Assembly: GCA_028711965.1 (NCBI GenBank)
Contig: JAQTRD010000004.1
Location: 1 to 13,378, forward strand
Length of the DNA: 13,378 nucleotides
Origin: Candidatus Colwelliibacteriota bacterium
GTDB lineage: Bacteria; Patescibacteriota; Minisyncoccia; UBA6257; Colwellbacteraceae
Direction of reading: 5' to 3'
Shown: one piece after another, positions 6,478 through 11,601 of the stretch
Position numbering within the stretch: position 1 is the stretch's first letter
Layout: every line of letters starts with the position of its first letter
Notes under the pieces: generated by a model
The model's input: only the letters and a program-made list of their open reading frames with translations
Databases searched by the model: none
Told to the model about the DNA's origin: nothing
Translations under genes and position numbers: made by a program

Positions 6478-6507
6478 ATTTCCAAATCTCAATTACCAAT
6501 TTCCAAA
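6477..6507. repeat. Short direct repeat between rel and parB
   Basis: AATTTCCAAA occurs at 6477-6486 and again at 6498-6507, with a related AATTACCAA between (6491-6499). The remaining gap up to the parB stop holds nothing else I can identify. Confidence 0.4.
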
Positions 6508-6531
6508 CAGGAAAGGAATATATTTTAAAAT

Positions 6532-7719
6532 TTAATATTGTCTTCCTCCGGACAGCTTGTTGATCAGCTCATTTAACTCCTCCGGAGAGTAGTAGCTTAT
6601 CGTTATTCTCCCCTTTTCTCCCTCGTCGTTAATTTGAACTCTTGTTCCAAGAATCTCCTCAAGGCGGGATTGCAAAGAGACAAGCTCTGGATTGATAAAC
6701 GTTCCCGGAGAATCCTTTTTTTGGACGCTCTCTTTAAGGCGCGCTTTGAGTTCCCTTACCGACGGCTTAAAATTGACTATTGAATCGAACATTTCTTTCT
6801 GTTTTGCCTGATCGGTAACCTGCAAGAGAAGCCTTGCGTGGCTTTCGTTTATTTGCCCTCCTTCGAGAGCTTTTTGCACCTCGCTTGGAAGATTGAGCAG
6901 ACGGAGAGAGTTAGCAATCGTCTCCCGGCTCTTACCCATCCTTATTGCTATTTCCCTCTGGGTTAGGCCGAATTCGTCTTGAAGCCTGGCATAGCTTCTT
7001 GCCGCTTCAAGAGGATTTAAGTTTTCCCTTTGGATATTCTCAATGATAGCGAGTTCTAGTCGCTCTCTGTCCATTGAAAGCTGCTTAACGATAACGGGAA
7101 CTGTTCTAAGGCCAATTTTTTTTGCGGCAATAAGCCTTCTCTCTCCAGCAATGAGCTGATAACTGACATCAGTTCCGTCAGCCGTTTCCCTCACAATCTT
7201 GGTCACGACTAACGGCTGGATGATGCCGAATTCTCTTATTGAATTAGCCAGTTCATTTAAAGCCCCTTCGTCAAAATAACGCCTTGGCTGATGAGGATTA
7301 GGAAATATCTTATCGACTTCTATCTGAAATACCGCTCCTTGCTTTACCGAATAGTCGTCCACCTCTCGGGGAGCGCTTGGATACCCATAAGGGGTAATAT
7401 CTCTTTCCGGAGGCTCCGCCGGAAGGGGCTCCCTCGGCTGGTTATTTTCATACGGACGAACAGGAGGATAAGACGCAGAGACAGGAGCGGGTACGGGTGC
7501 GGGAGCAGTAAAGGCAGAGACAGGAGGATTCTGCGCAGGAATTGGCGCGGAAGCAGGATTATGAGTTTCATATCCGGGCTGCATCCATTGGACATCCCCT
7601 TTTTGGTAATTGAAATATGAGGGATCTCTCTCAATTGGTTTATTTTGGCCCTCCGCCGTTTCATCAGGCTTTTTGTACCCGCCAGACGGTATTAATGATT
7701 CTAGTCCTTTTCCAAGCAT
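6532..7719 (-). CDS. parB: Chromosome partitioning protein ParB (Spo0J)
   Basis: ParB is a CTP-dependent clamp that loads at parS and acts with ParA in chromosome segregation. The 395-residue product starts with GKGLESLIPS (3-12), the usual ParA-ATPase-stimulating tail motif. A long Pro/Ala-rich, presumably disordered linker runs to about residue 128. The core has NPHQPRRYFDE (141-151), GERR (192-195) and ENIQREN (227-233), which are the three CTP-binding/parS-loading motifs. The helix-turn-helix is at about 251-275 (LTQREIAIRMGKSRETIANS) and the C-terminal dimerisation domain at about 340-395. The linker of about 115 residues is much longer than in typical chromosomal ParB (about 280-300 residues total). 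The gene starts 6 nt after the parA stop, so it is cotranscribed. No SD is visible. Confidence 0.97.
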   Translation of the reverse strand: MLGKGLESLIPSGGYKKPDETAEGQNKPIERDPSYFNYQKGDVQWMQPGYETHNPASAPIPAQNPPVSAFTAPAPVPAPVSASYPPVRPYENNQPREPLPAEPPERDITPYGYPSAPREVDDYSVKQGAVFQIEVDKIFPNPHQPRRYFDEGALNELANSIREFGIIQPLVVTKIVRETADGTDVSYQLIAGERRLIAAKKIGLRTVPVIVKQLSMDRERLELAIIENIQRENLNPLEAARSYARLQDEFGLTQREIAIRMGKSRETIANSLRLLNLPSEVQKALEGGQINESHARLLLQVTDQAKQKEMFDSIVNFKPSVRELKARLKESVQKKDSPGTFINPELVSLQSRLEEILGTRVQINDEGEKGRITISYYSPEELNELINKLSGGRQY

Positions 7720-7725
7720 TTTGAT

Positions 7726-8502
7726 TTATTGATCTGTCGAATTTTTTTCTTGATCGATTATTTCGTCCGCAAGACTTTTATAGGCAATCGCTCCGGCCGA
7801 GTGCGGAGCATAAACGGATATTGGCTGATTGAAGCTTGGGGCTTCAGCTAAATGAACCGAACGGGGTATTTCCGTCATAAAGACATTATGTGGGAAATTG
7901 GCGCGAAGATTTCTGGCGACTTCTTGGGAAAGCTGTTCCCACCTGTCAAACATCGTTATCACCGCTCCCGAGACAACCAAATTGTGGCCGACGTTGTTTC
8001 TTATCATTTCTATGGTGGTAAGAAGCTGACTTAACCCTTCAAGGCTGTAGTATTCCGACTGGACCGGTATAATCACCTCGTTCGCCGCAAGAAGGCCGTT
8101 TATGGTAAGCAGTGACAGAGACGGAGGAAGGTCTATTAAAATGTAGTCGTATAATTGGCCAACCGGAGAGATAAAGTCCTTAAGAAAGAATTCGCGCCCA
8201 CCAACTTCAACAAGCTCGACTAAAGCTCCCGCAAGATGCTCTCCTGAAGGAATATAATGGTAATTTTCAATCTTCGACCCTCTTATTATGTCATATGGAG
8301 AGACTCGTTTTAATAAGCCGTCATACACAGTCCCTCTTCCGTCATCAATATATCCAAGAGCCGAGCTGGCATTCGCCTGTGGATCGAAATCAATAAGTAA
8401 AACTCTCCGGCCGTAAGAAGCAAGATACGCTCCAAGATTTACGGTAGTCGTCGTCTTTCCCACTCCGCCTTTTTGATTACAGACTGCGATGATACGGGGC
8501 AT
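7726..8502 (-). CDS. parA: Chromosome partitioning ATPase ParA (Soj)
   Basis: A deviant Walker-type ATPase that binds DNA as an ATP dimer and drives segregation of ParB-parS complexes over the nucleoid. The 258-residue product has the deviant Walker A KGGVGKTT (11-18) with its signature lysine K11, the A' motif IDFDPQANAS (37-46), and Walker B ILIDLPPS (121-128). No N-terminal HTH is present, which marks the small chromosomal Soj type rather than plasmid type Ia. It is first in a two-gene operon with parB (gap 6 nt). The ATG follows a TTGAGG-17-TATATT promoter by 10 nt, so the leader is about 3-4 nt at most. No parS consensus was found by eye in the window. Confidence 0.97.
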   Translation of the reverse strand: MPRIIAVCNQKGGVGKTTTTVNLGAYLASYGRRVLLIDFDPQANASSALGYIDDGRGTVYDGLLKRVSPYDIIRGSKIENYHYIPSGEHLAGALVELVEVGGREFFLKDFISPVGQLYDYILIDLPPSLSLLTINGLLAANEVIIPVQSEYYSLEGLSQLLTTIEMIRNNVGHNLVVSGAVITMFDRWEQLSQEVARNLRANFPHNVFMTEIPRSVHLAEAPSFNQPISVYAPHSAGAIAYKSLADEIIDQEKNSTDQ

Positions 8503-8512
8503 TTATATAAGT

Positions 8513-8541
8513 AATATACTACGGATTTGATATGTCCTCAA
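8513..8541 (-). promoter_or_regulatory. Predicted promoter of parA-parB
   Basis: On the minus strand TTGAGG (8536-8541) and TATATT (8513-8518) are separated by 17 bp. The -10 ends 10 nt before the parA ATG, implying a leader of only a few bases. It sits in the 96-base gap shared with divergent tRNA-Leu, whose own promoter I cannot place convincingly. Confidence 0.55.
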
Positions 8542-8598
8542 TTCTAATTCACCTTGATTCGGGTCGTCTAAAAAGTTAAACTTCGGTTATCTTTGAAT

Positions 8599-8680
8599 GC
8601 CGCCGTGGCGGAATTGGTAGACGCGCACGACTCAAAATCGTGTAGGGAAACCTGTGCCAGTTCGATTCTGGCCGGCGGCA
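8599..8680 (+). tRNA. tRNA-Leu (anticodon CAA)
   Basis: The acceptor GCCGCCG pairs with CGGCGGC over all 7 bp, with discriminator A at 8680. The anticodon stem CACGA/TCGTG holds loop CTCAAAA, placing CAA at positions 34-36 (reads UUG). A type II long variable arm has an AGG/CCT stem with GAAA loop. The T arm GCCAG/CTGGC encloses TTCGATT. The length is 82 nt. No CCA is encoded (CAAAA follows). The last bases overlap the first pairs of the terminator stem. The final 13 bases of the tRNA plus the 4 on each side that make up a 17-base block recur exactly 190 bases downstream. Confidence 0.96.
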
Positions 8681-8683
8681 CAA
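8667..8683 (+). repeat. 17-base direct repeat, copy 1 (tRNA-Leu 3' end)
   Basis: This block, TCTGGCCGGCGGCACAA, spans the 3' half of the T stem, the acceptor strand, the discriminator and three bases beyond. It is identical to 8857-8873. Duplication of a tRNA 3' end is the classic footprint of site-specific integration at a tRNA gene. Confidence 0.8.
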
Positions 8684-8718
8684 AATATAAAACCCCGAAA
8701 GGGGTTTTATATTTTGTG
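8679..8718 (+). terminator. Intrinsic terminator of tRNA-Leu
   Basis: A perfect 18-bp stem runs 8679-8696 with 8701-8718 around a GAAA tetraloop. A GGGG/CCCC top sits on a TTTTATATTTTG-type T-rich strand. The stem begins on the last two bases of the tRNA. By symmetry it could work in both directions. Confidence 0.85.
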
Positions 8719-8856
8719 TTGTCGGCTAATCAATCGAACAAGGGGTGGGTCGGAGGGGAGGCTTGGCGTCCCCTCCGTGGAAGAAAGCATTGAGAACCGA
8801 CGGTTCTCAAAACGCAGTCGCGCGTGTAGCGCGACGAGTAGTGAGATAGCGAAGCG
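8684..8856. other. Hairpin-rich segment between the two tRNA-Leu 3'-end copies (possible mini-element)
   Basis: These bases are bounded by the 17-base direct repeats and contain no credible gene. After the terminator come CGGAGGGGA/TCCCCTCCG (8751-8759 with 8769-8777), TTGAGAACC/GGTTCTCAA with a 3-nt loop (8790-8798 with 8802-8810) and GTCGCGC/GCGCGAC with a 5-nt loop (8817-8823 with 8829-8835). The last part, GTAGCGCGACGAGTAGTGAG, resembles GTAGCGAGACGACGAC at 39-54 behind tRNA-Ile. It may be a non-autonomous element integrated at the tRNA, a deletion remnant of a larger one, or a structured RNA. Confidence 0.5.
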
Positions 8857-8873
8857 TCTGGCCGGCGGCACAA
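8857..8873 (+). repeat. 17-base direct repeat, copy 2 (displaced tRNA-Leu 3' end)
   Basis: Identical to 8667-8683. The bases to its left (AGCGAAGCG) do not continue the tRNA, so this is not a second tRNA gene. It would be the distal attachment site if the segment was inserted at the tRNA. Confidence 0.8.
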
Positions 8874-8896
8874 GAAACGTACGAATTGAGAGATCA

Positions 8897-8918
8897 CGCT
8901 TCGCCATCTGGCGAAGCG
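8897..8918. repeat. Hairpin CGCTTCGCCA/TGGCGAAGCG
   Basis: A 10-bp perfect inverted repeat with two central bases (9 bp with a 4-nt loop in practice) lies 23 bases past the displaced tRNA copy. GCGAAGCG also appears at 8849-8856, just before that copy. The rest of 8919-8965 holds nothing I can assign. Confidence 0.5.
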
Positions 8919-8965
8919 CTTGTTTGAATTGCGCGAAATAAACTGGCTACCAACATTTCTCACAT

Positions 8966-8991
8966 AAAATCCCCATCTAGATGGGGATTTT
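8966..8991. terminator. Perfect 26-bp palindrome, bidirectional terminator candidate
   Basis: AAAATCCCCATCT and its exact complement meet at a CTAG centre, with T-rich ends on both strands. It would stop transcription coming from the tRNA-Leu side and, as a back-up, from the dsbA-like gene. Confidence 0.7.
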
Positions 8992-9005
8992 AATTCTTAC
9001 GATTC

Positions 9006-9039
9006 TAAAGAAAGCCCCGCATATGCGGGGCTTTCTTTA
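9006..9039 (-). terminator. Terminator of the dsbA-like gene
   Basis: A perfect 34-bp palindrome built from TAAAGAAAGCCCCGCAT and its complement begins 3 nt past the stop codon. It gives a GC-rich stem with a T-rich tail. It is symmetrical and so usable from both sides. Confidence 0.85.
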
Positions 9040-9042
9040 ACA

Positions 9043-9759
9043 TTACTTCAGGTACTGGTCTATCATTCCCTTCACGTCTTCCAAGGGGTAGGCTCCGTCT
9101 ATTATGCCAACAGGATTGCCGTCAACGACTATTATGCCGTACGGAGTCCCCTCCATCCCGGAGTCAAAAGCGTCAGACATTTGGGTCGAAATCTTTTCAT
9201 CATACTTGCTCGCACCGTAGCAATTTTCAAAAGCCGTTTTATTTATTCCAGCCGAAGTGGCCACGTCCACCATATTCACGCTTCCGGAAGAGGTCTCAAG
9301 CTTTTCCGTTACCTTTCCCAAGAATGCCCAGAATTTGTCATTTCCGCCAATTTCAGCGGCGCATTCCGACGCTTCAGCGGCCGGAAAAGCGTTCTCATGA
9401 AAATCAAGAGGACTGTGCCTGAAAACCCACGCAACTTGCCCGTCATAATCGGCTACTATCTGTTTCATAGTCTCGTCGAAAACAATACAATAGGGGCATT
9501 GCATATCGGAGAAATTGATTATTTTCACTTTAGCGTCCTTATTGCCGAATATATGATCGGCATCCGTTACCGGCTGCACGTTCTTATATAATTCGCCAAT
9601 TTCTCCTTCCGCTAACATCTCGTCGTTCGGTCCAATGGCAACTTCGCCGCTTTTTTCGGATCTGATACCTATGAATATAACCGCTCCCGTTATCATCGCT
9701 CCGGCGACAACAACCGCAAACGCCACCGAATATTTGTCTAATATTTCCGTAATCTTCAT
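9043..9759 (-). CDS. Membrane-anchored DsbA/BdbD-like thiol-disulfide oxidoreductase
   Basis: The 238-residue product begins with a short cytoplasmic tail and one hydrophobic segment at about 13-33, an uncleaved anchor or signal. A linker runs to about 65, then a thioredoxin-fold domain with helical insertion faces outside. The active site is C88-P-Y-C91 (SDMQCPYC), and the cis-proline loop is GTP at 204-206 (P206). FRHSPLDFHENAF (113-125) is characteristic of the BdbD/Thioredoxin_4 group. C133 and C180 may form a second disulfide. Such proteins oxidise cysteines in exported proteins and need a DsbB/VKOR partner, which is not in this window. The gene stands alone, with a near-consensus promoter and strong terminator. 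The start is 6 nt past the -10. An isomerase role is possible, but the CPYC motif does not decide. Confidence 0.92.
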   Translation of the reverse strand: MKITEILDKYSVAFAVVVAGAMITGAVIFIGIRSEKSGEVAIGPNDEMLAEGEIGELYKNVQPVTDADHIFGNKDAKVKIINFSDMQCPYCIVFDETMKQIVADYDGQVAWVFRHSPLDFHENAFPAAEASECAAEIGGNDKFWAFLGKVTEKLETSSGSVNMVDVATSAGINKTAFENCYGASKYDEKISTQMSDAFDSGMEGTPYGIIVVDGNPVGIIDGAYPLEDVKGMIDQYLK

Positions 9760-9765
9760 AAGAGG

Positions 9766-9794
9766 ATTATACAGAACCCAAAATAAAAATTCAA
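9766..9794 (-). promoter_or_regulatory. Near-consensus promoter of the dsbA-like gene
   Basis: TTGAAT (9789-9794), a 17-bp spacer and a perfect TATAAT (9766-9771) on the minus strand, with 6 nt between the -10 and the ATG. This is the best promoter in the window, and it forces a leaderless or nearly leaderless mRNA. It lies in the 51-base gap after the PAP2 gene. Confidence 0.7.
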
Positions 9795-9810
9795 AATAGA
9801 AAGCAATTCG

Positions 9811-10371
9811 CTAGTCCTGTTGAATGTCGGTATTTTGAGGCTTAGAGTTGTCTGAAAGCTTAGGTATAACCGACTTAGCAATGACAAATCCGATAATTCC
9901 GGCCAAGATTCCTCCCAATATGTCAGTCGGCCAATGAAGCCCCAAAAACACTCTTGAGATTCCGACAAGGAGAGTGAGCGCGCCCATCCATCGCGCCATT
10001 TTCTTATCTATCGCCCAGATGACTAGAACCAGAGGCGTAAGAAAAGCCATATGCCCGGAGGGAAAACTCGGACTGGCTGCATGAGAGACAAGCGGTTCAA
10101 TCCCAAGCTCTACAAACGGGCGGGAAATCTGAAAAAAGAAGTTTGTCGCCTCTGTTATAATCCCCCTCGACAAAACGACTGAAAGAATCGATAGAAAAAT
10201 ATGGAAATATCTCGACTTGACGCTTTTAACTCTGAATATTTTTATAACAAAAGCCAGAAAGATCAGATAAGGAATCGCTGTCCCGAAAAAGACAAGGAGC
10301 GGCTTCAAAAAAACCGCTTCCGTAGAGAAACGGAATACTGCAAGGAGCAGTTCTTTTTCAAAAGAAAACAT
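9811..10371 (-). CDS. PAP2-family membrane phosphatase
   Basis: A 186-residue integral membrane protein with several hydrophobic segments (about 24-47, 56-72, 108-121, 126-142, 150-168). Type 2 phosphatidic acid phosphatases remove phosphate from lipid phosphates such as undecaprenyl pyrophosphate or phosphatidylglycerol phosphate at the outer face. Motif 2 is PSGH (104-107) with base H107. Motif 3 is SR-x5-H-x3-D (S139, R140, H146, D150). Motif 1, normally K-x6-RP, reads N77-x6-R84-P85, so the lysine is replaced by asparagine. Catalytic His residues are intact, so activity is plausible; the substrate is unknown. The ATG is 6 nt after the rpsR stop, so it is likely the last gene of the rpoC-rpsF-ssb-rpsR transcript. 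The polar C-terminal tail is short. Confidence 0.92.
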   Translation of the reverse strand: MFSFEKELLLAVFRFSTEAVFLKPLLVFFGTAIPYLIFLAFVIKIFRVKSVKSRYFHIFLSILSVVLSRGIITEATNFFFQISRPFVELGIEPLVSHAASPSFPSGHMAFLTPLVLVIWAIDKKMARWMGALTLLVGISRVFLGLHWPTDILGGILAGIIGFVIAKSVIPKLSDNSKPQNTDIQQD

Positions 10372-10377
10372 CTCTCT

Positions 10378-10599
10378 TTATTTCCTGACGAAAGGCAAGA
10401 TAGCCATAAATCTGGCCCTTTTTACGGCCTGAGCTAGCTTCCGCTGATGCCTGGCGCAAACGCCCGTATGCTTCGGATCGATTATTTTAGCCTGACCGGA
10501 AACGAACCGGCGAAGCAATTCAACGTCTTTGTAGTCGATGTCTTCAAGATTCTGCGAGCAGAAGAAGCATTGTTTTCCGTTTGTGTTTTTGTTGAACAT
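10378..10599 (-). CDS. rpsR: 30S ribosomal protein bS18
   Basis: The 73-residue product has the bS18 signature: IDYKDVELLRRFV (21-33), KIIDPKHTGVCARHQRKLAQAVKRARFMAILPF in the second half, and a short basic end. bS18 binds the 30S platform as a pair with bS6, and rpsF lies two genes upstream. C11-FF-C14 with C48 and H51 (GVCARH) is the metal-binding-competent set found in some S18 paralogues, so this may be a zinc-binding form. It sits 17 nt after ssb and 6 nt before the PAP2 gene. I see no Shine-Dalgarno before the ATG. Confidence 0.97.
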   Translation of the reverse strand: MFNKNTNGKQCFFCSQNLEDIDYKDVELLRRFVSGQAKIIDPKHTGVCARHQRKLAQAVKRARFMAILPFVRK

Positions 10600-10616
10600 T
10601 TTGACTTTAATATGTT

Positions 10617-11063
10617 TCAGAATGGGAGATCTTCAGGCTTGATGTCGGGAACGTCTTCTATCTCTATTATCGGCACCTCTTCTCCCGCATCGTCTTTCTT
10701 GTCATATGACGGGGAAGAGTCGGCTGAGGCGCCTGACGGGCGCGGTCCGAGCTGTAAAGATTCTCCGATTATTTCCGTCGTCTTTCTCGACACGCCGTCT
10801 TTGCCCTGCCAGCTTCTGGTTTGAAGGCGTCCTTCAATATATACTATGCTTCCTTTCAAGAGAAATTGTCCGGCAATTTGGGCTTGTCTGCCCCATAGGA
10901 CAACGTTGTGAAATTCGGTATCCTCTTTTTTATTTCCGGTTTTATCGGTCCAGTACCTATTCGTGGCAACACTGAATGTGGCCACCTGCGTTCCCGTCGG
11001 AGTAGTCCTTATTTCCGGATTGGCAGTCAATCTTCCCATTATAAGAACCTTGTTTAAATTCAT
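10617..11063 (-). CDS. ssb: Single-stranded DNA-binding protein
   Basis: SSB covers ssDNA in replication, repair and recombination and recruits partners through its tail. The 148-residue product has one OB fold (about 1-108): MNLNKVLIMGRLTANPEIR at the start, TEFHNVVLWGRQAQ in the middle, and KGSIVYIEGRLQTRSW with WQGKDG following. A short acidic/proline linker leads to the C-terminal tip DIKPEDLPF, close to the usual DDDIPF interaction motif. The length is slightly under typical (160-178). It lies between rpsF (4 nt) and rpsR (17 nt), the widely conserved S6-SSB-S18 order. The stop is TGA. Confidence 0.97.
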   Translation of the reverse strand: MNLNKVLIMGRLTANPEIRTTPTGTQVATFSVATNRYWTDKTGNKKEDTEFHNVVLWGRQAQIAGQFLLKGSIVYIEGRLQTRSWQGKDGVSRKTTEIIGESLQLGPRPSGASADSSPSYDKKDDAGEEVPIIEIEDVPDIKPEDLPF

Positions 11064-11067
11064 CTTT

Positions 11068-11580
11068 TTATTTGAGTATTTCGTCGAGCTTTTGGTCGAG
11101 AAGCTCGTCGCTTATTTCCTCTTTTTTATCGACGACTTTTTCGGGAGAATCTTGGACTGTCTCTTTGGTTTCGGTGGGGAGAATTTCTTCCGCCGTCTCT
11201 AATGCCTCTTCCGTTGTTTCTGCTATTTTCTTCTCTTCGGAAGACGCTCTTTCAGCGGCGGTATTTTCTTCGGACCGCCTGTCGTTTCTCGCCAAAGGCT
11301 TTTTGGCGGGAGGAGTAATTACGAGAACTCTCAATATTTCACTATTGAATTTAAGCGTTTTTTGGAGCGGATCGATTTTATCCGGATCGGCCATAAACTC
11401 AACGAATCCGAAATAAGCTGACGGCTGTTTTTCTATCTCGTAAGCCAGCTTCATTTCCGAATATTTTCCATCAATCGTTATTTCGGCTCCGATTTCATTA
11501 AGAGCCGCCATAACGGGTTCTTTTCCTTTTTCGCTTCTTGCGAGAAAAGATATTTCGTATTTTTTCTTTCCTTCGGACAT
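11068..11580 (-). CDS. rpsF: 30S ribosomal protein bS6 with long acidic C-terminal extension
   Basis: The 170-residue product starts with a normal bS6 domain (about 1-95). It has YEISFLARSE, then the EIEKQPSAYFGFVEF strand, and SEILRVLVITP closing the fold. It binds bS18 on the 30S platform. Residues about 96-170 are an extension of Lys/Arg, then mostly Glu, Thr, Ala and Ser, closing with a predicted amphipathic helix ISDELLDQKLDEILK. Standard bS6 is 95-135 residues, so this is unusually long; E. coli also has a short Glu tail added by RimK. It starts 21 nt after the rpoC stop, joining the ribosomal genes to the RNA polymerase transcript. No SD is evident. Confidence 0.95.
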   Translation of the reverse strand: MSEGKKKYEISFLARSEKGKEPVMAALNEIGAEITIDGKYSEMKLAYEIEKQPSAYFGFVEFMADPDKIDPLQKTLKFNSEILRVLVITPPAKKPLARNDRRSEENTAAERASSEEKKIAETTEEALETAEEILPTETKETVQDSPEKVVDKKEEISDELLDQKLDEILK

Positions 11581-11601
11581 TTTATTTATCGGTTTAACCT
11601 A

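Noticed and set aside
8857..8873. A second tRNA-Leu gene or tRNA pseudogene
   Set aside because: Only 17 bases match. Nothing upstream resembles the D, anticodon or T arms.
8593..8963. Several small overlapping ORFs across tRNA-Leu and the following non-coding DNA
   Set aside because: They cross the tRNA and the hairpins, have unlikely composition, and lack start signals.
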